Below, in pieces: positions 35,944 through 44,904 of a stretch of DNA of 64,000 bases. A program made the position numbers and the translations under genes. Source of the stretch: Chryseobacterium oranimense (GTDB lineage Bacteria > Bacteroidota > Bacteroidia > Flavobacteriales > Weeksellaceae). The stretch covers positions 62,001 to 126,000 of the forward strand of contig NZ_FQWT01000004.1 in NCBI RefSeq assembly GCF_900129755.1. Reading direction: 5' to 3'. Under the pieces are notes generated by a model. The model worked only from the letters and a program-made list of their open reading frames with translations. It did no database searches and was not told the origin of the DNA. Positions within the stretch are counted from its first letter, which is position 1. Every line of letters starts with the position of its first letter.

Positions 35944-38247
35944 ATGAAAAAACAAATACTTTTGATGGGGATATTTCTTATTTCCAATGTTTTTTTAGCA
36001 CAAACAAACCGACTTTGGAAGGAAGTGACTCAAAAAAATACTTCTGAAATCTTTGAAAATAAGACCAGTATTCTTCACCCCAAAATTTATAATCTTGATT
36101 TTGATAATTTGAAGAATGTTTTAGCGAAGGCACCCAAAAGATTTGCTGCTAAAGGAAAGTCTGATATTATTATTTCTTTCCCAAATTCTAATGGGCAGTT
36201 TGAAAGTTTCAAAGTAAGAGAAAACTCAAATTTCGATCCTGAATTGGCAGCAAAATATCCGGACATTAAATCTTATGTTGGGGTAGGTGAAGATGACCCG
36301 AGTTCTACTGTTTATTTCAGTATTTCACCATTGGGATTATCTTCAATGGAGATTTATGGAAACAAATCAGCGGTTTTTATCGAGCCCTATACTAAAGACC
36401 TTTCAACCTATGTCGTTTATAAAAAATCAGACAAAAAAGAGAGTTTAGATAAGTTTGAATGTACTGTGCTTGATGTTGCTCAAAAAGGTCTAGATAATTC
36501 TGATCTTACCGCAAGACCCAATGCTGATGATGGAAAATTAAGAACTTTCAGATTAGCCTTATCCTGTACAGGTGAATATACCACCTATTTCGGAGGAACG
36601 GTAGCGGGTGCACTGGCAGCGATGAACAATACAATGACTCGTGTAAACGGGGTTTTTGAAAAAGACTTCTCTGCAAGAATGGTCATTATTGCGAACAATA
36701 ATGCTGTAATTTATACGAATGCAGCTACAGATCCTTATTCTCCTGCAGCCCAAATGAATAACTGGAATGCTGAGTTACAGAGTAATTTAACGGCAACGAT
36801 TGGAGAAGCAAACTACGATATCGGCCATTTATTCGGAGCAACCGGTGGTGGTGGAAATGCTGGTTGTATTGGTTGCGTTTGTACCAATGGTTCAAAAGGA
36901 AGTGGATATACTTCGCCGGCCGATGCTATTCCCTCTGGTGATAATTTTGATATTGATTATGTTGCCCATGAAATGGGACATCAGTTTGGAGGAAATCATA
37001 CTTTTTCTCACAATATTGAATCAGCAGGGGTAAATATGGAGCCCGGTTCAGGATCTACAATCATGGGATATGCAGGGATTACCAACCAGGATGTACAACA
37101 ACATTCAGATCCGTTTTTCCATGCTATAAGTATTCAGCAGATTACCAATAATATTAAAACAAAAACCTGCCCTGTAGTTACCAATACCGGAAATGCTATT
37201 CCTACAGCTGATGCAGGATCAGATTATACCATTCCGAAAGGTACTCCATTTGTTCTTACAGGAACGGGTACTGACGCAAATGGAGATGCTTTAACCTATA
37301 TCTGGGAGCAAATGGATAAAGCTGTTTCCGGGCAAACCGGAGCAAATTCTGCGGCAACTGCATCAAAAGCTTCAGGTCCTACTTTCAGATCCTGGACCCC
37401 GCAAACTACTCCTGTCAGATATTTTCCAACAATGAGCTCAGTATTAGCAGGAAGTACGACCACTCAAGGTTCAGAAATTGCTGTAGAAGCTTTATCGAAT
37501 GTTGCGAGAACCTATAACTTCAGGTTTACCACTCGTGACAATAGAGCAGGAGGTTCTGGAAACAATTCTGATGATATGGTCGTTACAGTGAATGCAGCTG
37601 CAGGTCCGTTTACCGTAACTTCACAAAATACTACGGGAGTTGTTTGGACTCAAGGCCAGTCATATCCAATTACATGGGATGTAGCCAATACTACAGCGGC
37701 ACCGATAAGCGCACCTAATGTAACCATCCTGTTGTCAAAAGACGGCGGTCTCACGTTCTCAACTGTTTTGATGGCAAGCACTCCTAATACAGGTTCTTAT
37801 AACTATACTGTTCCGGGCGGTCTTGGTACCATTACCAATAATGCCAGAATTATGGTGAAAGCTGCTAATAATATATTCTTTAACGTCAATTTAAAGAACT
37901 TTACAATTAATTCATCAGCGGTAGTAGATCCGGGACCAGATCCAAGAAATCCGGTAATACCTACAAGAGTATACCAGGGGCTGATGATATATCCAGTGCC
38001 TTCCAATGACGGGTATGTTTATATCAAAGCAGATTTCCCAAGACAAGTTCCCCTTCGTCCTTATGTTATCACTTATGAATTATTCTCAATGGATGGAAAG
38101 CTGATTGTTCCTAAAAAGACCAAATATATATTTGATGAACTTCTGGAACAGATTAACTTAAAACATTTGCCTAGCGAATCCTATATGATTCATGTTACCG
38201 TGGATGGAGAAAAGATTGTTAAGAAACTGATGATGATACCTAAATAA
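35944..38247 (+). CDS. Secreted reprolysin-like (M12) zinc metalloprotease, T9SS client
   Basis: 767 residues. Signal peptide MKKQILLMGIFLISNVFLAQ, a propeptide region to about 190, then the catalytic domain with the zinc motif HEMGHQFGGNH (starting near residue 342) followed by the Met-turn-like GSGSTIMGYAGI. A PKD/Ig-like region (about 420-540) and a beta-rich domain (550-660) come next. The last 90 residues (LMIYPVPSNDGYVYIK...) resemble a T9SS type A sorting domain. The enzyme probably degrades extracellular protein. It is monocistronic and followed by a shared terminator. Confidence 0.9.
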   Translation: MKKQILLMGIFLISNVFLAQTNRLWKEVTQKNTSEIFENKTSILHPKIYNLDFDNLKNVLAKAPKRFAAKGKSDIIISFPNSNGQFESFKVRENSNFDPELAAKYPDIKSYVGVGEDDPSSTVYFSISPLGLSSMEIYGNKSAVFIEPYTKDLSTYVVYKKSDKKESLDKFECTVLDVAQKGLDNSDLTARPNADDGKLRTFRLALSCTGEYTTYFGGTVAGALAAMNNTMTRVNGVFEKDFSARMVIIANNNAVIYTNAATDPYSPAAQMNNWNAELQSNLTATIGEANYDIGHLFGATGGGGNAGCIGCVCTNGSKGSGYTSPADAIPSGDNFDIDYVAHEMGHQFGGNHTFSHNIESAGVNMEPGSGSTIMGYAGITNQDVQQHSDPFFHAISIQQITNNIKTKTCPVVTNTGNAIPTADAGSDYTIPKGTPFVLTGTGTDANGDALTYIWEQMDKAVSGQTGANSAATASKASGPTFRSWTPQTTPVRYFPTMSSVLAGSTTTQGSEIAVEALSNVARTYNFRFTTRDNRAGGSGNNSDDMVVTVNAAAGPFTVTSQNTTGVVWTQGQSYPITWDVANTTAAPISAPNVTILLSKDGGLTFSTVLMASTPNTGSYNYTVPGGLGTITNNARIMVKAANNIFFNVNLKNFTINSSAVVDPGPDPRNPVIPTRVYQGLMIYPVPSNDGYVYIKADFPRQVPLRPYVITYELFSMDGKLIVPKKTKYIFDELLEQINLKHLPSESYMIHVTVDGEKIVKKLMMIPK

Positions 38248-38270
38248 CAGATCATCAAAATAAATAAAAA

Positions 38271-38296
38271 AACCGTTCGGAAGAACGGTTTTTTTA
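38271..38296. terminator. Bidirectional terminator between the metalloprotease gene and prfC
   Basis: A perfect stem (aaccgttc / gaacggtt, loop ggaa), with an A run on one side and a T run on the other, serves both convergent genes. Confidence 0.9.
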
Positions 38297-38307
38297 TTTA
38301 TTACAAT

Positions 38308-39903
38308 TTAGCTTTGTTGAAATTCACTTATAAAATGCAGCTTCACATTCGGGAACTTTTCCTGGGTCATATGAATAGTGAACGAAGAATCTGCCAGGAA
38401 TACAAGCTGGTTATACTTATCTCTTGCAAGGAAACGCTGCTTTAATCTTGCAAATTCCTTAAATTCTTCAGACTTTTCATCAGCCTCCACCCAGCATGCT
38501 TTATGCATAGAAAGAGGTTCGTATGTACATTTGGCGCCATACTCATGCTCCAGACGGTATTGGATAACCTCATACTGAAGCGCACCAACCGTTCCGATGA
38601 TTTTTCTGTTGTTCATTTCCAGGGTAAACAATTGGGCAACCCCTTCATCCATAAGCTGATCAATACCTTTTGCCAGCTGCTTGGCTTTAAGAGGATCATT
38701 GTTGTTGATATAACGGAAATGTTCAGGTGAGAAACTTGGAACCCCTTTGAAGCTCAGTTTTTCCCCTCCTGTCAATGTATCACCAATCCTGAAGCTTCCT
38801 GTATCATGAAGTCCTACGATGTCTCCCGGAAAACTTTCATCTACTACCTCTTTTTTGTCGGCAAAGAAAGCATTGGGAGAAGAGAATTTCATTTTTTTAC
38901 CTTCTCTTACCAGCAGATAGTTTTCATTTCTTTTGAATGTTCCGGAAACGATTTTTACGAAGGCAAGTCGGTCTCTGTGTTTCGGATCCATATTCGCGTG
39001 AATTTTGAAAACGAATCCGGTAAAACTGCTTTCTTCAGGTTTTACAATACGCACATCACTTTCTTTTGGCTGAGGCATCGGAGCAATTTCAATGAATGCA
39101 TCCAAGAGCTCACGGACTCCAAAATTATTTAAAGCTGAACCAAAGAAAACCGGCTGCAGATCTCCATTCATATAATCCTCACGGCTGAATTCAGGATATA
39201 CAGACTGGACAAGCTCAAGTTCGTCTCTCAGATTCTGCGCAGCTTTTTCGCCGATTACCTCATCTATTGAAGGATCATTGATATCATTAAATTTAATAGA
39301 TTCACCTACTTTTTGTTTCTTTTCCTCCAAAAACAGCTGGATATTGTTCTCCCAGATATTGTAAATTCCCTGGAAATCACTTCCCATACCGATTGGGATA
39401 GATAACGGAACTACTCTTAATCCTAATTTCTGCTCAACCTCATCCAGGAGATCAAACGCGTCTTTACCTTCACGGTCAAGCTTATTGATGAATACAAGCA
39501 TCGGGATGTTTCTCATCCTGCACACCTTCACCAGTTTTTCGGTCTGTTCCTCAACCCCTTTTGCAACGTCAATCACAACGATTACGGAATCTACAGCCGT
39601 TAAGGTTCTGTAAGTATCTTCTGCAAAATCTTTGTGACCCGGGGTATCCAGGATATTGATCTTGTGGTCTTTATATTCAAAAGCCAATACGGAAGTCGCC
39701 ACCGAGATTCCTCTCTGTCTTTCGATTTCCATAAAGTCGGAAGTAGCTCCTTTTTTTATTTTATTGGACTTTACTGCACCGGCTTCCTGGATGGCACCCC
39801 CGAAAAGCAGCAGCTTTTCCGTAAGGGTTGTTTTTCCGGCATCCGGGTGGGAAATAATCCCGAAAGTCTTTCTTCTTTGTATTTCTTTGATTAAGTCTGA
39901 CAT
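38308..39903 (-). CDS. prfC: Peptide chain release factor 3
   Basis: 531 residues, the usual RF3 length. GTPase motifs: P-loop HPDAGKTTLTEKLL (19-32), DTPGHKDFAEDTYR (G3) and FINKLDREGKDAFD (G4). The switch I segment GATSDFMEIERQRGISVATS is typical of RF3. It removes RF1 or RF2 from the ribosome after termination. The start ATG is divergent from the CPBP protease gene across a region with an unusual heptamer inverted repeat. Confidence 0.96.
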   Translation of the reverse strand: MSDLIKEIQRRKTFGIISHPDAGKTTLTEKLLLFGGAIQEAGAVKSNKIKKGATSDFMEIERQRGISVATSVLAFEYKDHKINILDTPGHKDFAEDTYRTLTAVDSVIVVIDVAKGVEEQTEKLVKVCRMRNIPMLVFINKLDREGKDAFDLLDEVEQKLGLRVVPLSIPIGMGSDFQGIYNIWENNIQLFLEEKKQKVGESIKFNDINDPSIDEVIGEKAAQNLRDELELVQSVYPEFSREDYMNGDLQPVFFGSALNNFGVRELLDAFIEIAPMPQPKESDVRIVKPEESSFTGFVFKIHANMDPKHRDRLAFVKIVSGTFKRNENYLLVREGKKMKFSSPNAFFADKKEVVDESFPGDIVGLHDTGSFRIGDTLTGGEKLSFKGVPSFSPEHFRYINNNDPLKAKQLAKGIDQLMDEGVAQLFTLEMNNRKIIGTVGALQYEVIQYRLEHEYGAKCTYEPLSMHKACWVEADEKSEEFKEFARLKQRFLARDKYNQLVFLADSSFTIHMTQEKFPNVKLHFISEFQQS

Positions 39904-39970
39904 AGTGTATTTTGAAGTTGCAAAAATCGGGATTTTTTACGAGGTTTCAAATAATTTGGCAGAATAAGTT

Positions 39971-40235
39971 GTGGATTCGGGTTACGGGTTGCGAGTTGCG
40001 GGTTTCGAGTTTTGGGGTGTGGGTAATTTGTTACGGGTTCGTTTATGTGTTATGGGTTGCGGGATTTTATACGAAATTATGAGACAACAATATATAATGA
40101 TGACTTTAATATATTATTCTAAATAAATATTCAAACCCAAAAACTCAAACCTTTAAAACTTATAACAGTAAAACCCAAACACCAAAACTCGAAACTCGAA
40201 ACTCGAAACCCGCAACCCGCACCTCGTACCCCGTA
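39971..40235. repeat. Degenerate heptamer repeats in inverted orientation around an AT-rich centre
   Basis: The left arm (39971-40063) is built from units of the form RGTTNCG (ggttacg, ggttgcg, agttgcg, ggtttcg). The right arm (about 40131-40235) holds the same units on the other strand (cgaaact, cgaaacc, cgcaacc). Arms share GTTGCGGGTTTCGAGTTTTGG-like runs, so a long imperfect hairpin is possible; the middle 67 bases are AT-rich. No ORF spans it. It fills the divergent region of prfC and the CPBP gene. Confidence 0.8.
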
Positions 40236-40252
40236 AGAATTTCCCTTTTTAG

Positions 40253-40283
40253 TTGTTTAAGCCTTTCAAAAAAATTACCTTTG
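40253..40283 (+). promoter_or_regulatory. Promoter for the CPBP protease gene
   Basis: TTG (40253-40255), 20 bases, TACCTTTG (40276-40283): a good match to the Bacteroidetes consensus, 29 bases before the ATG at 40313. It argues against translation starting at the TTG at 40253. Confidence 0.65.
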
Positions 40284-40312
40284 TTTTTATAAACTTTTTA
40301 CAGAGAAAAAGT

Positions 40313-41143
40313 ATGGAAAATAGCAGGTATCCGAAGTTTACCTTCACATGGATCGGCGGTCTTGTTTTATTGGCAGGGTTATTTATAGGAACAATGGCTG
40401 TTTCTTTTTTCGGCAGTTTCTGGAAAATAGCATTCAGGGAAAACCTCGAACTGAAAGACTGGTTTCTGATGGTGACTAATGCAGCCGGATTTCTGACTGC
40501 TATTGCTTTTTTCGATTTTTTTATCGTAAGGCCTTCCACCGGGAAAAAGCTGAACTTCAATTTTTCCCCAACCAATTTTTATACTTATCTCCTGATATTT
40601 CCTATGATGATCGGGATGATGTTTATTTCAGAATTTATCACCTCTCTCATACCAACTACAGGCCCGTTCTGGGGAAAATATTATGAATTTTTCTCACAGC
40701 TGATGGAACAGCTGACTTTTGAGCCGGTGATCATGATTATCATGACTGTGATTATGGCGCCTATTTTTGAAGAAATTATCTTTAGGGGAATTATTCAGAA
40801 AGGATTAATAAATAAAGGGGTAAATCCCCGGAGAGCTATTGTATATGCCTCCATTATTTTTGGGCTGGTTCATGCCAATCCATGGCAGTTTGTAGGGGCG
40901 GTATTGCTTGGATGTGTATTGGGACTGGTATATTATAAAACAAAATCCCTGCTGCTTCCGATGCTGCTTCATGGATTCAATAACCTTTGTTCTTCACTGC
41001 TGGTCACTTATACCAAAAGTGAAAGCTTTGCAGATGCTTTTAAAATTTCCGAATGGGTAGTTTTGGCGATCGGAATTGTACTTTTTTCTTTATTTTTCTA
41101 TCTTTTTACGGTAAGGAATAAAGTACACTATACTGAAATGTAA
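40313..41143 (+). CDS. CPBP-family intramembrane metalloprotease
   Basis: 276 residues from the ATG at 40313, chosen because the longer TTG frame would begin inside the promoter. About seven to eight membrane segments. The CPBP (Rce1-like) signature is visible: FEEIIFRGIIQKGL (EExxxR), FGLVHANPWQF and LLHGFNNLC. Such proteases process lipoproteins or prenylated or peptide substrates within the membrane, but the bacterial substrate is usually unknown. It starts a same-strand run of six genes with short gaps. Confidence 0.9.
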   Translation: MENSRYPKFTFTWIGGLVLLAGLFIGTMAVSFFGSFWKIAFRENLELKDWFLMVTNAAGFLTAIAFFDFFIVRPSTGKKLNFNFSPTNFYTYLLIFPMMIGMMFISEFITSLIPTTGPFWGKYYEFFSQLMEQLTFEPVIMIIMTVIMAPIFEEIIFRGIIQKGLINKGVNPRRAIVYASIIFGLVHANPWQFVGAVLLGCVLGLVYYKTKSLLLPMLLHGFNNLCSSLLVTYTKSESFADAFKISEWVVLAIGIVLFSLFFYLFTVRNKVHYTEM

Positions 41144-41149
41144 CTTTTC

Positions 41150-41764
41150 ATGACAAAGCAGATCGGTAACTTTTCAATTGAAGAAAATGAAGAAACAGTT
41201 TCATTGCATTATTCTCTCTCGAAAAAAGACTGGATTGATTTTGCTGTTAAACTTACCATAGCCATACTACCTCTATCAATAGGTTCCCTTTTTCTATATG
41301 GGGCTGTTTATAAAAATACAATATTGGAACTGGTTGTCGGTTCAGGATTTCTTATTGCAGGATGCATTTTTTTTATTGATGCTGTTTCTATGATTATCAG
41401 AGTCAGAAGAAATATTGTCAGGATTTTAAAAAAAGAGAGTAAACTTGTTCACAGAAAAACATTACTTACATCGGATACCTATGAACTTCAGGATATTAAA
41501 GAATTCATCATATCCGGCAAAGATGAACAGGCTTATATTAGAAGAAAATCGATACGGAGGATGTATGGAACCATCGAAATAAAATTGAGGAATAATATAA
41601 TAAAACCGATTTTGATTATCAATCCAACAAGGGTTTTCCGAACCTTTAATGATAGTTCAGATAAGGCGGATCTGCAAAAAGAAGCTAAAGATATAATTAA
41701 GGAATTAAACAGATATATTAAAGCAGAGTATAAGATAAAAAACTTCAAAATAGAAAATTTTTAG
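41150..41764 (+). CDS. Hypothetical membrane protein
   Basis: 204 residues. Two adjacent membrane segments (about 37-55 and 63-82) are followed by a charged cytoplasmic-type region rich in Lys, Arg and Ile. The layout resembles small PH-like membrane proteins of unknown role, but I recognise no named family. It sits six bases after the protease gene and five before rdgB, so it is in the same transcript. Confidence 0.75.
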   Translation: MTKQIGNFSIEENEETVSLHYSLSKKDWIDFAVKLTIAILPLSIGSLFLYGAVYKNTILELVVGSGFLIAGCIFFIDAVSMIIRVRRNIVRILKKESKLVHRKTLLTSDTYELQDIKEFIISGKDEQAYIRRKSIRRMYGTIEIKLRNNIIKPILIINPTRVFRTFNDSSDKADLQKEAKDIIKELNRYIKAEYKIKNFKIENF

Positions 41765-41769
41765 AAATA

Positions 41770-42345
41770 ATGGAATTATTAGTTGCCACGCATAACGAAC
41801 ACAAGAAAGAAGAAATACAACAGATTTTAGGGAATAATTTTACGGTTAAAAGCCTTACAGATTATGACATTCATGAGGAGATTGTAGAAGACGGCGATTC
41901 TTTCAATGCCAATGCCCTGATCAAAGCTAAATATTGTTTCGAAAAAACCGGAATTCCCAGTTTAGGAGACGATAGCGGCCTTGTTGTAGAAGCTCTGGAT
42001 GGCAGACCGGGAATTTTCTCTGCCCGTTATGCAGGAGACCATGATTTCGCAAAAAATATAGAAAAAGTTTTAAGCGAGCTGGAAGGTAAGGAGAATAGAA
42101 AAGCTTATTTCATTACTGTTCTTTGTTATTATGACGAAAATGGTGCCCGTTACTTTGAAGGAAGGGTTCACGGAAATTTACTCACAGAAAATAAAGGACA
42201 CAAAGGGTTCGGCTACGACCCTATTTTCGTTCCTGAAGGTTACGAAAGAACTTTTGCGGAAATGAATCCCGAAGACAAAAATAAGATCAGCCACCGCAAA
42301 CAGGCATTAGACCTCTTTCTGGATTTCTTAAAAGTAAAAGAATAA
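41770..42345 (+). CDS. rdgB: Non-canonical purine NTP pyrophosphatase (RdgB/HAM1)
   Basis: 191 residues. Conserved segments: ATHNEHKKEEIQQIL (nucleotide phosphate binding), SLGDDSGLVVEALDGRPG (Mg2+ and catalytic Asp), GFGYDPIFVPEG and SHRKQAL. It hydrolyses ITP, dITP and XTP to monophosphates, keeping damaged purines out of nucleic acids. The gene lies between a membrane protein gene and the RNase Z gene. It is a standard single-copy housekeeping enzyme. Confidence 0.96.
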   Translation: MELLVATHNEHKKEEIQQILGNNFTVKSLTDYDIHEEIVEDGDSFNANALIKAKYCFEKTGIPSLGDDSGLVVEALDGRPGIFSARYAGDHDFAKNIEKVLSELEGKENRKAYFITVLCYYDENGARYFEGRVHGNLLTENKGHKGFGYDPIFVPEGYERTFAEMNPEDKNKISHRKQALDLFLDFLKVKE

Positions 42346-42405
42346 TATTCTATGCTTTTCAGCATTTAAACCTGAATCTGAAATTTATGTTTAGATTTTC
42401 TGTCG

Positions 42406-42413
42406 TACATTTG
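42406..42413 (+). promoter_or_regulatory. TAnnTTTG element before rnz
   Basis: TACATTTG, 18 bases before the TTG start, is an exact -7 type element. No clear upstream TTG was found. Confidence 0.4.
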
Positions 42414-42431
42414 TTACAATAAACTATTGAT

Positions 42432-43346
42432 TTGAGTACTTATTTAACGATATTAGGCTTTAATTCAGCGATTCCGACCATTAATTCTTCACCTACGGCA
42501 CAGCTGCTGGAAATGGAAGAAAGGCACTTCCTGATCGATTGTGGGGAAGGAACCCAGGTACAGCTGAGAAAAGCGAAAGCGAGATTTTCAAAGATCAATC
42601 ATATCTTTATATCACATCTTCACGGGGATCACTGCTTTGGTCTTCCCGGTCTTATTGCTTCTTTCCGTTTGCTGGGAAGAGATAATCCCCTGCATGTTTA
42701 TGGTCCGAAAGGAATTAAGAAAATGCTGGAAACCATCTTTACCATTACAGAGACGCACCGTGGCTTTGAAGTGATTTATCACGAGCTTGATAAGGATTAT
42801 TCTGAAAAGATCTATGAAGACAGCAGGGTAGAGGTATATACCATTCCATTGGATCACAGGATATATTGCAACGGGTATCTTTTTAAAGAAAAGCCCAAAG
42901 ACAGGCACCTGAATATGAAGGAAATTGCCAAATACAGCGAAATAGAAACCTGCGATTATCACAATATAAAAGCAGGAAAAGATTTTGTTTTGAGTGACGG
43001 ATATGTCCTTAAAAATGAAGTCTTGACCCTGGATCCTGTGCCTCCTGTTTCCTATGCCTTCTGCAGCGATACCCGGTATCTTGAAACAGTGATCCCGATC
43101 ATTAAAAACGTAACCGCCCTTTACCATGAATCCACTTTCCTTCATGATCTGAAAGAAATGGCAGACTATACCGGGCATTCTACTGCTTTGGAAGCAGCAA
43201 TGATCGCTCAGAAAGCTGAAGTGGGAAAACTGATCCTGGGACATTTTTCGAACCGGTATGCAGACCTGACGGTATTTACCGATGAGGCCAGAAATGTTTT
43301 TCCCAATACCTTTTTGCCGAAAGCATTGGAAAGCGTAAAAATTTAA
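42432..43346 (+). CDS. rnz: Ribonuclease Z
   Basis: 304 residues from a TTG start (no in-frame ATG gives the conserved STYLTILGFNSAIPT N-terminus). The metallo-beta-lactamase zinc motif is HLHGDH at 62-67, followed by CFGLPGL; later ligands are in AFCSDTRY and YTGHSTA, and LGHFSNRY ends the metal site. It cuts tRNA precursors at the 3' end. It is followed eight bases later by the TIGR02757 gene. Confidence 0.95.
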   Translation: MSTYLTILGFNSAIPTINSSPTAQLLEMEERHFLIDCGEGTQVQLRKAKARFSKINHIFISHLHGDHCFGLPGLIASFRLLGRDNPLHVYGPKGIKKMLETIFTITETHRGFEVIYHELDKDYSEKIYEDSRVEVYTIPLDHRIYCNGYLFKEKPKDRHLNMKEIAKYSEIETCDYHNIKAGKDFVLSDGYVLKNEVLTLDPVPPVSYAFCSDTRYLETVIPIIKNVTALYHESTFLHDLKEMADYTGHSTALEAAMIAQKAEVGKLILGHFSNRYADLTVFTDEARNVFPNTFLPKALESVKI

Positions 43347-43353
43347 GAACGGT

Positions 43354-44124
43354 ATGCTCAGTTTTGAAGAATTAAAAAGCTTTTTGAATGAAAAGGCAGA
43401 TCAGTACAACAGTCCTGATTTTATTGAGGATGATCCTATACAGATTCCGCACCGTTTCAGTGTAAAACAGGATATTGAGATTGCAGGCTTTCTGGCAGCC
43501 ACTATTTCATGGGGGAACCGGAAATCCATCATCCGGTCAGCAGATAAGATGCTTGATATCATGGGGAATTCACCGTATGATTTCGTGTTGAACCATTCTG
43601 AAAAAGACCTGGAAATCCTTCGGGAAAAAAGTATTCACAGGACGTTTAACGGCGAAGATTTTGCTTACTTCATCAGGCAGTTCAATAAGATCTATAAAGA
43701 AAATGAAAGCCTGGAAAATTTGTTCCTCGTAAAAGATCAGGAAACGAATTTTCAGCATGCTATTGAAAGATTCAGAAGCAGTTTTCTGGAAACAGAGAAA
43801 CACAGGAGCCATAAACATATCAGCTCACCTTATAAGAACTCTTCCTCCAAAAGAATCATTATGTTTCTGCGATGGATGGTTAGAAAGGACAAACGTGGCG
43901 TGGATTTTGGTATCTGGGAGAATATAAATCAGAAACATCTTTCGATTCCGTTAGATGTACATACCGGAAATATTTCCAGAAAGCTCGGGCTGGTTTTCAG
44001 AACCCAGAACGACTGGAAAACCGTGGAAGAACTTGATGCCGCCATCAGGAAATTTGATGAAAACGATCCTGCCAAATATGATTTTGCCCTGTTTGGCCTT
44101 GGGGTGACCAAAGAACTTTTATAA
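43354..44124 (+). CDS. TIGR02757-family protein (DUF2400)
   Basis: 256 residues. Typical features: FSVKQDIEIAGFLAATISWGNRKSI near the N-terminus (only FLAATISWGNRKSI is the core), MFLRWMVRKDKRGVDFGIW and PLDVHTGNISRKLGL, ending FALFGLGVTK. The family is related in fold to HhH DNA glycosylases, but no activity is established and the usual catalytic Lys/Asp pair is not evident. It is co-directional with rnz. Confidence 0.88.
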   Translation: MLSFEELKSFLNEKADQYNSPDFIEDDPIQIPHRFSVKQDIEIAGFLAATISWGNRKSIIRSADKMLDIMGNSPYDFVLNHSEKDLEILREKSIHRTFNGEDFAYFIRQFNKIYKENESLENLFLVKDQETNFQHAIERFRSSFLETEKHRSHKHISSPYKNSSSKRIIMFLRWMVRKDKRGVDFGIWENINQKHLSIPLDVHTGNISRKLGLVFRTQNDWKTVEELDAAIRKFDENDPAKYDFALFGLGVTKELL

Positions 44125-44134
44125 CACAGAAAAG

Positions 44135-44692
44135 ATGAAAAAGGAAAAAGAAAAAACAGAAGCTTTAGAGAAAATAGCGAATGGTATTACGTGGTGGGTA
44201 GGGTCTATCCCTTCACTTATTGTTCATACCTTATTTTTTATCATATCATTTCTTCTGCCCATGCTCAATATTGTTGAGTTTGACAAAATGCTTCTGATCC
44301 TTACAACAGTAGTCTCTTTGGAAGCGATTTACCTTGCTATTTTCATTCAGATGTCTGTCAACAAGAGTCATGAGAAGATTGAAGATATCCAGGAAGATAT
44401 TGAGGAGATCAGCGAAGATATTGAAGACATTCAGGAAGATATCGAAGAAATCAGCGAAGACATTGAAGAGATCAGTGAAGATATCGAGGAGATCAACGAG
44501 GATATTGAAGACATCCAGGAAGACATTGAGGAAATTAATGAAGACGAAGATGATGAAGACCATAATGAAAGAGCCAAAAACGTAATGCTGAAGAGTAATG
44601 TGAGTTCCAACAAAAATGAAATCAAGGCTTTAAAAGATATTATCAGCCAGCTTCAGACAGAGATAGAGCAGCTGAAAAAAGACAATGAATAA
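44135..44692 (+). CDS. DUF1003-like membrane protein with acidic heptad coiled coil
   Basis: 185 residues. Two membrane segments (about 27-45 and 52-73; LIVHTLFFIISFLLPML and the DUF1003-like stretch ending AIFIQMSVN) are followed by eight consecutive seven-residue repeats (residues 82-137) of the form I-E-D/E-I-x-E-D. Ile occupies both a and d positions and almost all other positions are acidic. An Asp/Glu/His patch and a second, ordinary coiled coil (about 155-183) follow. The tail is probably cytoplasmic. No function is known. Confidence 0.82.
   Translation: MKKEKEKTEALEKIANGITWWVGSIPSLIVHTLFFIISFLLPMLNIVEFDKMLLILTTVVSLEAIYLAIFIQMSVNKSHEKIEDIQEDIEEISEDIEDIQEDIEEISEDIEEISEDIEEINEDIEDIQEDIEEINEDEDDEDHNERAKNVMLKSNVSSNKNEIKALKDIISQLQTEIEQLKKDNE
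44378..44545 (+). repeat. Eight tandem 21-bp coding repeats (acidic isoleucine heptads)
   Basis: Eight in-frame 21-base units encode IEDIQED or IEEI(S/N)ED. Third bases vary between units, so the repeats are not a young microsatellite. Confidence 0.88.
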
Positions 44693-44714
44693 AAAAGAAA
44701 TAGCTTTCTTAAAA

Positions 44715-44756
44715 CAAAAGCAGACCGGATATATCAACGGTCTGCTTTTGTTTTTA
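44715..44756 (+). terminator. Terminator after the DUF1003-like gene
   Basis: A 13-bp stem (caaaagcagaccg / cggtctgcttttg) is followed by five T residues. Confidence 0.9.
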
Positions 44757-44880
44757 AGATGAAAAAATAAATCCTACTAATTTTGTGGAATATATAATTA
44801 TAAAATAAATTTATTGTGAATGCATGTGGTGAATTGTTTGTATCTTGTGTTAAAAAGATGTTTTTTACTGATATTTTTGC

Positions 44881-44888
44881 TACATTTG
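44881..44888 (+). promoter_or_regulatory. TAnnTTTG element before the first adhesin gene
   Basis: TACATTTG lies 16 bases before the ATG at 44905. The upstream TTG element is not clear. Confidence 0.4.
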
Positions 44889-44904
44889 AACAAACAATTA
44901 TAAA

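Noticed and set aside
35734-35955. 73-codon minus-strand ORF before the metalloprotease gene
   Set aside because: All-AT composition, no start context, and it overlaps the start of the protease gene.
42612-43244. 210-codon minus-strand ORF
   Set aside because: Fully antisense to rnz, whose metal motifs fix the true frame.
44246-44563. Minus- and plus-strand ORFs with Ile/Phe/Asp or Ser repeats, and a CRISPR-like period of 21 bases
   Set aside because: They are reflections of the in-frame heptad repeat; there are no spacers and the unit is coding.
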